Shown here one piece after another: positions 1-7,988 of a stretch of 64,000 bases of DNA. Source of the DNA: Rhodobacteraceae bacterium (ex Bugula neritina AB1). GTDB lineage: Bacteria; Pseudomonadota; Alphaproteobacteria; Rhodobacterales; Rhodobacteraceae. Each line of letters starts with the position of its first letter. Positions within the stretch are counted from its first letter, which is position 1. The stretch spans positions 1-64,000 of the forward strand of contig MDLF01000032.1 of NCBI GenBank assembly GCA_001730095.1. Reading direction: 5' to 3'. The notes under the pieces are model-generated. The model was not told the origin of the DNA, ran no database searches, and saw nothing but the letters and a program-made list of their open reading frames with translations. The position numbers and the translations under genes are program-made.

Positions 1-66
1 CACCCGATCCCGAAGATCGATGAGGCAACTCATCCCATCAGGGCGAACAGCGTCCCCCTGGCCTGA
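1..66 (+). CDS. possible C-terminal end of an upstream gene (partial)
   Basis: An open frame runs from the window edge to a TGA at 64-66 and encodes a 21-residue tail ending in NSVPLA. Codons are GC-rich at the third position, unlike the other frames. Nothing identifies the protein, and the fragment is too short to prove coding. Bases 67-239 hold no gene that I can support. Confidence 0.25.
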   Translation, partial: HPIPKIDEATHPIRANSVPLA

Positions 67-239
67 CTAATTCAGCGGCCTGTTAGATGCAGCGAACGAC
101 CGCTCTCCGCCCTTCGTGCGCAAAGCTAGGACTTCAGTGAGCCGATTGAGCTCGCTCTGAAGGTGACACGTTTTGCGCAACCAGAGGCAATATCTCTGAC
201 CAAAAAGACAGATCTATCTGATGCTTTACAAGAAGTGTT

Positions 240-315
240 TGGTGGAGCCTAGCGGGATCGAACCGCTGACCTCCTGCATGCCATGCAGGCGCTCTCCCAG
301 CTGAGCTAAGGCCCC
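240..315 (-). tRNA. tRNA-Ala (anticodon GGC)
   Basis: The reverse complement folds as a 76-nt cloverleaf. The 7-bp acceptor stem pairs GGGGCCU with AGGCUCC, the anticodon stem pairs CCUGC with GCAGG, and the loop AUGGCAU places GGC at positions 34-36. The T-arm contains GGUUCGAUCC and the CCA end is encoded at 240-242. GGC reads the alanine codons GCC and GCU, which are heavily used in this GC-rich genome. Confidence 0.96.
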
Positions 316-500
316 AAACCTGTCCGCTTTTCAGTGCCGTTCCGTTTCCAGTCTGGCCCGTCTTGCGGTGTGAGCGTCGTTTACGGGACAGGGGCGCGGG
401 CTGCAAGCGGAAAATGTGCCGGGTTTCAAATTTTTTCCAGCCCCCCCTGAGCGGGCAGTCCGGGGCGCGCAGGTCACGCCCCCGAACCGCTTGAGCAGCC

Positions 501-827
501 TCAGGAATCGTCCTCAGGCGAAGACATGTCGGCGATGTCGTCCAGCGAGACGTTGTCCTCATCATCGTCATCATCCAGGACATCATCGCCCAGATCGACA
601 TCGACTTCGTCGTCATCGTCCAGAACCACGTCCTCGGTGTCCATGTTCTCTTTGGCCTTCAGGGTGGCGGCGTCTTCGCTATCGGCTTCGATCATCCGGG
701 TTTTGCCGGTGCTCAGCTCGACGACCTCGCCCGTGTAGGGGCTGACGATCGGGTCCTTGTTCAGGTCATAAAAGCGCTTGCCAGTGGTCGGGCAGACGCG
801 CTTTACACCCCATTCTTCCTTGGGCAT
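501..827 (-). CDS. TIGR02300 (FYDLN_acid) family protein
   Basis: This 108-residue protein has two parts. Residues 1-45 form a conserved small domain beginning MPKEEWGVKRVCPTTGKRFY and followed by DLNKDPIVSPYTGE, the signature of the alphaproteobacterial FYDLN_acid family. The rest is a very acidic tail rich in Asp and Glu. The function of the family is not established. The N-terminal Cys and TGE motif look like half of a zinc-ribbon-like fold, which is an inference. The gene sits just upstream of tRNA-Ala on the same strand and diverges from the metallopeptidase at 928. Confidence 0.9.
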   Translation of the reverse strand: MPKEEWGVKRVCPTTGKRFYDLNKDPIVSPYTGEVVELSTGKTRMIEADSEDAATLKAKENMDTEDVVLDDDDEVDVDLGDDVLDDDDDEDNVSLDDIADMSSPEDDS

Positions 828-927
828 GTGGATCCCCTTGATTTACTGGTGAGTCGTATCGACGATTCAGGTGCCTTGCCATATGAGGGAAGCACTGTCA
901 AAGCCAAAGCCTGGAAAGGGCGCTTGC

Positions 928-1614
928 ATGGCCGAATATCATCTGTCCGGGACACCCCCGGTGCTGCTGACGTTGCGCAGGTCTGCACGGGCGCGGCGGA
1001 TCAGCCTGCGCATCTCTTCGCTGGACGGGCGGGTGACGCTGACGTTGCCCGCAACCCTGCCGGAGAAAACTGCGCTGGCCTTTGCCGAGGAGAAAGCCGA
1101 CTGGATCCGGGCCAATCTGGCGAAACAGCCGGAAGCGGTGGATGCTGATTTCGGCGCGGTGCTGCCGATCGACGGTCAGGACCGGGTGATCGAGCAGGCA
1201 GAAGGCCGGCGCATCCTTCTGGATGCCGGCCGCGTAGCAGTGCCGGGGGCCAATCCTGGTCGACCTTTGCAACGCTATCTGAAAGAGCTGGCCCGCAACC
1301 GGTTGGCTGAGGCTTCCGATTTCTACGCTGCCCGGCTGGGCCGCGGCTACAGCCGCCTTTCCCTGCGCGACACCCGCTCGCGCTGGGGGTCCTGCACCGC
1401 GGATGGCGGGCTGATGTATTCCTGGCGGCTGATCCTGGCGCCACCGTCGGTGCTGCGTTATGTTGCCGCCCATGAGGTGGCGCATCTGGCAGAGATGAAC
1501 CACTCGCAGGCGTTCTGGGATACGGTGGAACGCATTCACGGCCGATGGCAGGAGCCGCGCGCCTGGCTGCGCGAAAACGGCGCCGCTCTGCACCGCTATC
1601 GTTTCGGCGAATAG
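928..1614 (+). CDS. YgjP-like (DUF45) M48-type metallopeptidase
   Basis: This 228-residue protein is of the YgjP/DUF45 family of predicted zinc metallopeptidases. The conserved RWGSC motif occurs near residue 151. It is followed by the zinc-binding HEVAH motif near residue 182, with the downstream context LAEMNHSQAFW giving the third ligand. The Met codon at 928 is preferred over an upstream in-frame start at 871, because GGAAAGGG lies about 7 nt ahead and the extra residues have no family-like sequence. The protein is probably cytosolic since no signal peptide is seen. The substrate is unknown. Confidence 0.88.
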   Translation: MAEYHLSGTPPVLLTLRRSARARRISLRISSLDGRVTLTLPATLPEKTALAFAEEKADWIRANLAKQPEAVDADFGAVLPIDGQDRVIEQAEGRRILLDAGRVAVPGANPGRPLQRYLKELARNRLAEASDFYAARLGRGYSRLSLRDTRSRWGSCTADGGLMYSWRLILAPPSVLRYVAAHEVAHLAEMNHSQAFWDTVERIHGRWQEPRAWLRENGAALHRYRFGE

Positions 1615-1696
1615 AAACAGCGCTTTGAGCCGGCCAATGCGCGGGCTAAGCTGGCATCCGTTGTTGTTGCCAGTTCCCAGTCAGAGGTCCGTGCCT

Positions 1697-3544
1697 GTGT
1701 CAGACAAGCCGCAAAGGCGCCTTGCCGCCATTTTCATGCTGGATGTATCCGGCTTCAGCCGGATGATGGCCGAAGACGAAGCGGGCACGCTCAACCAGGT
1801 TCTGGCTCAGCAGCAGACCCTGATTGCCCCTGCCATCCGCAATCATGGCGGCCGGATTACCAAGCTGATGGGCGACGGGGTGCTGGCGCTGTTTCCCAGT
1901 GTGATCTCAGCGGTCGAGGCGGCCGCGCAAATTCAGGCGGACGCAGCACGCACCCGTCATCTGCGGCTGCGCATCGGCATCAATTTGGGCGAAGTGCTGA
2001 TCGTCCAGGGCGATGTTTTCGGAGATGAAGTCAACATTGCTGCACGGCTCGAAAGTCTCGCACAGCCAGGTGGAGTGGCGCTCTCGGCGGCCGCTTATGA
2101 TCAGGTCCGCAACCGTATCCCCTATGATTTCGAAGATTTTGGCCAGCATGAGGTCAAGAACATCCCGGATCCGGTGCAGGTGTATGTTCTGGGTGAGGAG
2201 CTGACTTCGCTGCCTTCCCTGCGTCGCAGCTTCCAGTCGCTGGCGCAGGAACCAGCCCTGCACAGGGGGATGCGGCCGGCGATGTTGCTGCTTGCAGGGG
2301 GGCTTGGTGCGGTGACGGCTGTGGCCGGGCTCTGGGGCTGGCAGCACTCTGGCCGCTTGGGCAATGCTGCTGCCCCTGCCGCAGGCCGTCCAGCTGCCAC
2401 CTTTGAGGGCAGCCCGGTGATCGCAGTGCTGCCGTTCACCGCAGAGACCCTGCAGCCGGATATTGCAGGGATGCTGTCACAGGAGGTAACCCGCAGCCTT
2501 GCTGCCGCCAGCGATATCCGGATCATCGCGCCTTCCAGCACCCGTGCTGCTGCGGGCCTGTTGCCAGGAGAGGCTGCGGTGCTTCTGGGGGCGGATTTCG
2601 TGGTCACAGGCCATTTGCCCGGCACTCTGGAGGATGGCGTACGGCTGGAAATTCTGCAGGCAGTGCCCGGCGGCGAGACCGGTGCCAAGCCGCTCAGCAT
2701 CCTGCCGCCGCAGCCGCCACAGGCAGCCGCGTCTCTGGCGCCGCAGCTTGCGGCAAGCATCGTCCGGTATTTCGGCAAACCGCTGCCGGAAATACACACA
2801 CCGCCCAGGCCCGATGGCGCGGTTTCGCAGCTGTTTACTGCGCGCAGCCTTCGTCAGCAGGGGCGCAGCAGCGGGGCAGCGCAGGCCCTGCACCGGGTGC
2901 TTCAGTTGGCACCGGACTGGCCACAGGCGCAGGCGCTGGCGGCGCTGTGGCATCTGGATTTGCTAACTGGCCCCGTAGCAGCTCTGCCACAGCGTGCGGC
3001 GGAGGCAGCGCGGATGGTCGAAGGCTTGCCGCCGCTGGCTGCCGTCCTGCATTTGCGTGCGCTGGCGGCACAATTCGCAGGCCATCCCGACACGGCGCTG
3101 GGCCTGGCGGAACAATTGGCAGAGGCGTATCCAAACGATGCCCAGGGTCAGCTTTTGCGTGCCTGGCTCTTGCATCTGGCCGGTCAGAATGGCGGGGCTC
3201 AAAAGGTGCTGGACCGGGCTTATCAGCTCGATCCGCTGCCGCAGCCGATGGCCCTGACAGTGCAGGCTGCGTTTCATCTGGCGGCAGGGCAGGGTGGCGA
3301 GGCCGCCGCAGTCGCAGCAGCGGCCTTGGCGCTGGAGCCTGAGGCGCAGCTGGCCGCGGTTCTGCGCTGCGCGAGCCAGGCCGCGCTGGGCCGGTTTGAC
3401 GCGGCTGCGGCGGCCTGCGCCCTGCTCAAGGGGGCGCCGCTGACCGTGGATCAGGCGGCTGCGGCTTTTCCCTATTCCGCGGATGCACCGCGGCGCGCCC
3501 TGCGCACAGGTCTCAGCCTGGCTGGATTGGCCGGCCGTCCCTGA
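1697..3544 (+). CDS. class III adenylate/guanylate cyclase with C-terminal TPR-like region
   Basis: This is a signalling cyclase of about 615 residues. The N-terminal class III catalytic domain (about residues 9-180) keeps the metal-binding Asp in LDVSGFS (D16), K56 and D60 in KLMGDG, and the transition-state Asn/Arg in VNIAARLE, so it should be active. A hydrophobic stretch near residues 195-216 is a probable membrane anchor. It is followed by a region resembling the TolB/FlgO-like domain that often accompanies these cyclases (SPVIAVLPF), then an Ala/Leu-rich helical repeat region resembling TPRs. I chose the GTG at 1697, with AGAGG 9 nt upstream; a longer frame starts at TTG 1625. The likely product is cAMP, but the signal is unknown. 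Confidence 0.88.
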   Translation: MSDKPQRRLAAIFMLDVSGFSRMMAEDEAGTLNQVLAQQQTLIAPAIRNHGGRITKLMGDGVLALFPSVISAVEAAAQIQADAARTRHLRLRIGINLGEVLIVQGDVFGDEVNIAARLESLAQPGGVALSAAAYDQVRNRIPYDFEDFGQHEVKNIPDPVQVYVLGEELTSLPSLRRSFQSLAQEPALHRGMRPAMLLLAGGLGAVTAVAGLWGWQHSGRLGNAAAPAAGRPAATFEGSPVIAVLPFTAETLQPDIAGMLSQEVTRSLAAASDIRIIAPSSTRAAAGLLPGEAAVLLGADFVVTGHLPGTLEDGVRLEILQAVPGGETGAKPLSILPPQPPQAAASLAPQLAASIVRYFGKPLPEIHTPPRPDGAVSQLFTARSLRQQGRSSGAAQALHRVLQLAPDWPQAQALAALWHLDLLTGPVAALPQRAAEAARMVEGLPPLAAVLHLRALAAQFAGHPDTALGLAEQLAEAYPNDAQGQLLRAWLLHLAGQNGGAQKVLDRAYQLDPLPQPMALTVQAAFHLAAGQGGEAAAVAAAALALEPEAQLAAVLRCASQAALGRFDAAAAACALLKGAPLTVDQAAAAFPYSADAPRRALRTGLSLAGLAGRP

Positions 3545-3581
3545 AGGCGCAGGAAATTGGACGGTTGACCGCGGCGGCTTT

Positions 3582-3591
3582 TGTGATCACA
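3582..3591. promoter_or_regulatory. 10-bp palindrome, possible GntR operator
   Basis: TGTGATCACA is a perfect palindrome ending 8 bp before the start codon of the GntR gene. Its position would allow autoregulation. The assignment rests on symmetry and position only. Confidence 0.3.
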
Positions 3592-3598
3592 TGAAGGG

Positions 3599-4255
3599 AT
3601 GAATTCAGCAACTCGCCCCACCCAGGACACCGCTTCGGCCCCGGCCCATGACCGTGTCTATCGAACTTTGCGCACCCGCATCATGCATGGCGAGATTACC
3701 CCCGGCGCGGCTCTGACCCTGCGCGGCATCGGCGGTGAATTCGGGGTGTCGATGACGCCAGCGCGCGAAGCAGTGCGCCGTCTGGCCGCTGAGGGCGCCT
3801 TGTTCCTGTCCTCTTCCGGCCGGGTCACCACGCCGGAGCTGACAAACGAACGGATCGAGGAACTGGCCGCGCTACGCGCGCTGCTGGAGGTGGAACTGGC
3901 CAGCCGTGCCCTGCCGCGCGCCCATATGGCGCTGATCGACCGGCTGCAGACGATCAATTCCAACGTTGCCGAAATGGTCTCCAAACGCGATGCGGTCGGC
4001 TATATCCGCACCAATCTGGAGTTTCACCGCACCCTCTATCTGCGTGCCCAGGCACCGGCCATGCTGGCGATGGCGGAAACCGTCTGGCTGCAGCTTGGCC
4101 CCACCATGCGCGCCCTTTACGGCCGCCTGCGCCGCACCGATCCACCGCAGAACCACCGCCTGATCATTGCCGCGCTGAAAGCCGGCGACGAGCCCGGCCT
4201 GCGGCTGGCGGTTCGCTCGGACGTAACCCAGGGGCTGCGGCTGCTGGCGGGCTAG
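3599..4255 (+). CDS. GntR family (FCD-type) transcriptional regulator
   Basis: This 218-residue regulator has a winged-helix GntR domain at residues 15-85. Its motifs include VYRTLRTRIMHGEI, PGAALTLRGIGGEFGVS and MTPAREAVRRLAAEGAL. A helical FCD-like effector domain occupies residues 95-215 and holds His residues (EFHRTLY and NHRLI) at places usual for metal-binding FCD domains. The inducer is unknown. The gene stands alone between the cyclase and accA, so the neighbours do not suggest a target. AAGGG directly abuts the ATG, so translation may not use a normal Shine-Dalgarno site. Confidence 0.9.
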   Translation: MNSATRPTQDTASAPAHDRVYRTLRTRIMHGEITPGAALTLRGIGGEFGVSMTPAREAVRRLAAEGALFLSSSGRVTTPELTNERIEELAALRALLEVELASRALPRAHMALIDRLQTINSNVAEMVSKRDAVGYIRTNLEFHRTLYLRAQAPAMLAMAETVWLQLGPTMRALYGRLRRTDPPQNHRLIIAALKAGDEPGLRLAVRSDVTQGLRLLAG

Positions 4256-4581
4256 GGCGGTTTCAAAGCCAGCACCCTAACGGTAGTTGGACTGATTGGC
4301 GCGAGATCAGTGAAAATTCGCTTAGTTTGGCATCTGGCTGCGTGTCTGCCTTGTGACGAAGCTGAGCGGCATCTTCTAGATTGCTAGGTGACCGGAAATG
4401 AACACAACAACCTGATTACCGGCAATATCCATGTCGTTGCCGGCAATGATAGCTTCCAAGGTGACACCGACAGGATCTCCGGACATTCCGGGGGGGCATT
4501 GTTTTCGTTTGACGGGCCTCAATCCGAGCCCAGAGGCCGAAAGGATTTGCAGTCACCCGGCACAGGCGTTGCTGATATGCA
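4256..4581. other. intergenic region with no supported gene
   Basis: This gap lies between the GntR gene and the accA terminator. It is less GC-rich than its surroundings. A 68-codon open frame at 4388-4594 has some RTX-like flavour (ITGN, AGNDSF), but it has no ribosome site and no repeat periodicity. I treat it as non-coding or as a decayed remnant. Confidence 0.4.
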
Positions 4582-4605
4582 AAACCCGGCCTGATGGCCG
4601 GGTTT
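4582..4605 (-). terminator. Rho-independent terminator of accA
   Basis: AAACCCGGCC and GGCCGGGTTT form a 10-bp stem with a TGAT loop. Read on the minus strand it is followed by a short T-run. It lies 27 bp past the accA stop codon. Confidence 0.8.
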
Positions 4606-4631
4606 CCTCATATATCAATGGCGCTGGGCGG

Positions 4632-5594
4632 TTAGGCCGCCAGCCCCTTGGAGCCGATGTCCAGGAATTTCTGGCGCCGGTCCTTGATCAGCGCTGCGCT
4701 GTCCATGTCCTTCAGCTCGTCCAGCATCTCCTGGATGGCACTGCTGACGGATGCGATCGCCGCCTTTGCGTCGCGATGGGCACCGCCCAGCGGTTCCGGG
4801 ATGATCTTGTCGTTGACGCCCAGCTTGTTCAGGTCCTGCGCGGTCAGGCGCAGGGCTTCGGCTGCTTCGCGCATTTTCTCGGCATCTTTCCACAGGATCG
4901 AGGCACAGCCCTCTGGCGAAATCACCGAATAGATTGAATGCTCCAGCATCGCCACGCGGTTGGCGGAGGCAAAGGCCACCGCACCGCCGGACCCGCCTTC
5001 GCCGATGATCACCGAAATCAGCGGCACACCGATCTTCAGGCACATCTCTGTCGAGCGCGCGATTGCCTCGGACTGGCCGCGCTCTTCGGCGCCTTTGCCG
5101 GGGTAGGCCCCGGCGGTGTCCACCAGGGTAATCACCGGCAGTTTGAACCGGCCGGCCATTTCCATCAGGCGGATCGCCTTGCGGTAGCCTTCGGGGCGCG
5201 CCATGCCAAAGTTGCGCTCGATGCGGGACTTGGTGTCAGACCCTTTCTCATGGCCGATCACCACGACGGGCTGATCGTTGAAGCGCGCAAGCCCCCCCAT
5301 CACCGCCAGATCGTCGGCAAAGTTCCTGTCGCCCGCCAGCGGCGTGTACTCGGTAAAGAGCGCTTCGATATAGTCCTTGCAGTGGGGCCGCTCCGGATGG
5401 CGCGCCACCTGGCATTTGCGCCAGGGGGTCAGATCCTTGTAGAGATCCTGCAGCAGCTGCGCCGCCTTGGCGTCCAGCGCCGCGGCCTCATCCGCCACGT
5501 CCATTTCCTCATTCGCGCGCGCCAGCGCCCGCAGCTCCTCCGCCTTGCCTTCGATTTCGGCCAGCGGTTTTTCAAATTCCAGATACTGGGTCAT
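4632..5594 (-). CDS. accA: acetyl-CoA carboxylase carboxyltransferase subunit alpha
   Basis: This 320-residue protein is full length for AccA. With AccD it transfers the carboxyl group from carboxybiotin-BCCP to acetyl-CoA, giving malonyl-CoA for fatty acid synthesis in the cytosol. Recognisable segments are the N-terminal [42 protein letters not shown], the oxyanion-hole region [20 protein letters not shown], and [12 protein letters not shown] with [15 protein letters not shown]. It is monocistronic here, since accD is not nearby. It is divergent from the AraC regulator at 5720. Confidence 0.97.
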   Translation of the reverse strand: MTQYLEFEKPLAEIEGKAEELRALARANEEMDVADEAAALDAKAAQLLQDLYKDLTPWRKCQVARHPERPHCKDYIEALFTEYTPLAGDRNFADDLAVMGGLARFNDQPVVVIGHEKGSDTKSRIERNFGMARPEGYRKAIRLMEMAGRFKLPVITLVDTAGAYPGKGAEERGQSEAIARSTEMCLKIGVPLISVIIGEGGSGGAVAFASANRVAMLEHSIYSVISPEGCASILWKDAEKMREAAEALRLTAQDLNKLGVNDKIIPEPLGGAHRDAKAAIASVSSAIQEMLDELKDMDSAALIKDRRQKFLDIGSKGLAA

Positions 5595-5719
5595 CTCGCC
5601 TCTGCTCCGCAGGTTTGCAGCTATATGGCCTTAGCGGCGCCAAGATGCAACTCAGCAAGATTTGTGATTTGCTGCCGTGGCATGAGGTGAGGGCAGAGAA
5701 AGACAAGGAGACGCCGTCA

Positions 5720-6550
5720 ATGGCCGCCAGCTACGAAGACCGGATCCTGCGGGTTCTGGCCTATATCCACGACAACACCGATGGCGATTTGTCGCTGGAT
5801 GCGCTGGCGGATGTTGCGGCCATGTCGCGGTTTCACTGGCACCGGGTGTTCCGGGCGCTCACCGGCGAGACCTGCGCCCAGACCGTGCGCCGTATCCGGC
5901 TGCACCGTGCTGCGGTGTGGCTGGTGATCGGGGATATGCCCATGGCCCGGATTGCGGCCCGTGTCGGTTATCCCAATCAGCGCAGCTTCTCCCGCGCTTT
6001 CTCTGAAGCCTATGGCAGCAGCCCCGCGGTCTTTCGCTGCGGCGGCAAGATCGGGCTGCCGAACTCAACTCTCAGAACAGGAAGTTATCCCATGCATGAT
6101 GTCATCACCCGCACCGACCCCGCCCGTCGCCTTGCCGGCCTGTCGCACAAGGGCGCCTACTATGAAATCGGCAAAAGCTTTGAAGCCTTCGGCGCCATCT
6201 GCGAAAGCCGCCAGCTCTGGCCGCAGGTCGGCGCCATGTTGGGCGTCTATTTCGACAGCCCCGACGATGTGGCCGAGGCTGATCTGCGCAGTTTTGCCGG
6301 GGCCGAGCTGGGCGGCGATTTGCCCGAAGGGCTGGAGGAAGTGAACCTGCCGGGCGGGCGAACCGCGGTACTGACCTACAAAGGGCCCTATTCCGGCATC
6401 CATTCCGCCTATGACAGCCTGTTTGGCAACTGGCTGCCGCAGTCAGGCGAGGAGCCGGCCGATCAGCCCTGCTATGAGGTCTATCTCAATAATCCCCGCG
6501 ATACCGCGCCGGAGGACCTTCTGACGGAGATTTGCCTGCCACTGAAGTAA
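5720..6550 (+). CDS. AraC family regulator with GyrI-like C-terminal domain
   Basis: This protein of about 276 residues has an N-terminal AraC DNA-binding domain (residues 5-105) with two helix-turn-helix units; the second carries IAARVGYPNQRSFSRAF. The C-terminal GyrI/SoxR-like small-molecule-binding domain (about 115-275) ends in the typical YLNNPRDTAPEDLLTEICLP. This order is that of the Rob/BmrR-like regulators that sense hydrophobic compounds. The start at 5720 is chosen because AAGGAG lies 9 nt upstream. An in-frame extension to 5615 adds residues without family similarity. Confidence 0.9.
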   Translation: MAASYEDRILRVLAYIHDNTDGDLSLDALADVAAMSRFHWHRVFRALTGETCAQTVRRIRLHRAAVWLVIGDMPMARIAARVGYPNQRSFSRAFSEAYGSSPAVFRCGGKIGLPNSTLRTGSYPMHDVITRTDPARRLAGLSHKGAYYEIGKSFEAFGAICESRQLWPQVGAMLGVYFDSPDDVAEADLRSFAGAELGGDLPEGLEEVNLPGGRTAVLTYKGPYSGIHSAYDSLFGNWLPQSGEEPADQPCYEVYLNNPRDTAPEDLLTEICLPLK

Positions 6551-6553
6551 GCC

Positions 6554-7150
6554 TCATTGCTGCACAAGGATCGCGGCCAGCGAAACCACCAGCACCGCCG
6601 CCATGGTCCAGTTGAACAGTCTCAGCTGCGCCGGATTGGTCAGCAGGCGGCGCAGCTGCAGGCCCAGCATGGTCCAGGTCGAGGCCGATAAGCAGCCGAT
6701 CAGCAGATAGGTGCCGGACACCCACAGGATCGCGCTCAGATCGCGGCTGGCCGCGTATAGCGTGATCGACCCCAGTGCCATCGCCCAGGCCTTGGGGTTG
6801 ACCCACTGAAAGGCACAGGCTTGCACAAAGCTAAGGGGAGTACCCTGCGCCTCGCCTTCCTTGGGCGGGGCAGCATTGGCAATCTTCCATGCCAGCCACA
6901 GCATGTAGATGACCGACAGCACCGTCATGACCCAGGTCAGCGGCGGGAAGGCATCAAACAGCTGCATCACGCCCAGACCCACCGGCAGGATCATGACCGG
7001 AAAGCCGATCGCCACCCCCAGCAGATGCGGGATCGTGCGCTGGAACCCGAAATTGGCACCGGAGGCCATCAGCATCAGGTTGTTGGGTCCGGGAGTGAAG
7101 ACGGTGCCAAACACAAACCCGGCCAAGGCAAGCAGCAATTCATAAGTCAT
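6554..7150 (-). CDS. LysE family translocator (amino acid exporter)
   Basis: This inner-membrane protein of 198 residues has about six hydrophobic segments and the LysE/RhtB signature GTVFTPGPNNLMLMASGANF near the N-terminus, plus FQWVNPKAWAMALGS in the middle. Family members export amino acids or related metabolites using the proton gradient. The ATG at 7150 is preferred over a TTG at 7174. The gene is divergent from an Lrp-type regulator 72 bp away. That arrangement usually means the regulator senses the exported amino acid and controls the exporter; the substrate is not readable from sequence. Confidence 0.9.
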   Translation of the reverse strand: MTYELLLALAGFVFGTVFTPGPNNLMLMASGANFGFQRTIPHLLGVAIGFPVMILPVGLGVMQLFDAFPPLTWVMTVLSVIYMLWLAWKIANAAPPKEGEAQGTPLSFVQACAFQWVNPKAWAMALGSITLYAASRDLSAILWVSGTYLLIGCLSASTWTMLGLQLRRLLTNPAQLRLFNWTMAAVLVVSLAAILVQQ

Positions 7151-7222
7151 TTGCAGAGCATCGCGCGAAACCAACCAAATGAAATTGCGTTATGAAGCGT
7201 TTTTTGCCTAGTATCGCAATTA

Positions 7223-7675
7223 ATGCCTAAGAATGATAAGATAAGTAAACATATATTGCAGGAATTATCCCGCGACGGCCGGATCAGCAACCTGGAACTG
7301 GCCGAGCGTGTGGGTCTTTCACCCTCTGCCTGCCTGCGTCGGGTGCAAGAGTTGGAGCGTTCCGGCGTCATCTGCGGTTACCGTGCGGTGCTGGACCGGC
7401 AGAAACTCGGGGTGGGCTTTGCCACCTATATCGGGGTTGGTCTGGGGGAGCATACCAAAGAGGCGCAAGAAGCCTTTGAACATGCGATGAATGCCGCGCC
7501 TGAGGTGGTGGAATGCCACAATATCACCGGCACTATCGAATACCTCCTGCGGGTCGAATGTGCTGATCTGCCCAGTTACAAACAGTTCCACACTGATATT
7601 CTCGGCACTTCGCCCTATGTCACCGCGATCACCACATATGTGGTGATGGGCTCGCCCAAGGATCTGCGGGGGTGA
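7223..7675 (+). CDS. Lrp/AsnC family transcriptional regulator
   Basis: This 150-residue protein has an N-terminal helix-turn-helix (LSRDGRISNLELAERVGLSP, then SACLRRVQELERSGVI) and a C-terminal RAM/AsnC ligand-binding domain (FEHAMNAAPEVVECHNITGT). It is divergent from the LysE exporter and is its probable regulator. No clear Shine-Dalgarno site is seen before ATG 7223, and the intergenic region is AT-rich. Confidence 0.93.
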   Translation: MPKNDKISKHILQELSRDGRISNLELAERVGLSPSACLRRVQELERSGVICGYRAVLDRQKLGVGFATYIGVGLGEHTKEAQEAFEHAMNAAPEVVECHNITGTIEYLLRVECADLPSYKQFHTDILGTSPYVTAITTYVVMGSPKDLRG

Positions 7676-7695
7676 TTTCCGGCACTGTTGGATTT

Positions 7696-7750
7696 TGAGT
7701 ATTTGGGAAAGGTGAAAAGCTGCCGTGTTTCATCTTTCCTCAAATACTCA
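7696..7750. repeat. inverted pair of a short extragenic repeat
   Basis: TGAGTATTTGGGAAAGGTGAAA (7696-7717) and the inverted copy 7728-7750 form a hairpin of about 22 bp with a 10-nt loop. A third related copy lies at 44156-44178. The hairpin may terminate the Lrp transcript that ends at 7675. Confidence 0.7.
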
Positions 7751-7932
7751 TTGCGCGGCAGCAGCGGCAAGCACAGCGCTCAAGGAGGGGGCATCGATGC
7801 CACCCCGCGCCGGCGCTCGCCAGTCGGTGTGCATCTGCTGGTCCAGTCCCGCCTCCGGTGCCAAAGCGTGAAAGATATCCACGTGCATGTGAGCCATATG
7901 CCGCAAGGTCAAATCCGGGATCTTGGTCTCCA
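7748..7932 (-). CDS. possible small conserved-like ORF, no assignment
   Basis: An open frame on the minus strand could begin at a GTG near 7932 and encode about 61 residues, including TLRHMAHMHVDIFHALAPE and ending in Ala repeats. Codon third positions look coding. Against it, there is no good ribosome site, the frame begins at the tail of the malyl-CoA lyase terminator, and its 3' end overlaps an extragenic repeat. I do not recognise it. Confidence 0.3.
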
Positions 7933-7939
7933 CCCAAAA

Positions 7940-7964
7940 AAGAGCGCCCCCGCGGGGCGCTCTT
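7940..7964 (-). terminator. Rho-independent terminator of the malyl-CoA lyase gene
   Basis: AAGAGCGCCCC and GGGGCGCTCTT form a perfect 11-bp stem with a 3-nt loop. On the minus strand it is followed by TTTTTT. It lies 25 bp past the stop codon at 7989. Confidence 0.9.
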
Positions 7965-7988
7965 GAAACCATTCGTCGAGGTCCGGCG

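Noticed and set aside
134-616. 160-codon open frame on the minus strand
   Set aside because: It covers the tRNA-Ala gene and the opposite frame of the FYDLN gene; its sequence is low-complexity and has no family resemblance.
4388-4594. Possible RTX-like small protein
   Set aside because: A few Gly-Asn-Asp motifs occur, but without nine-residue periodicity, ribosome site or export tail, and it overlaps the accA terminator.
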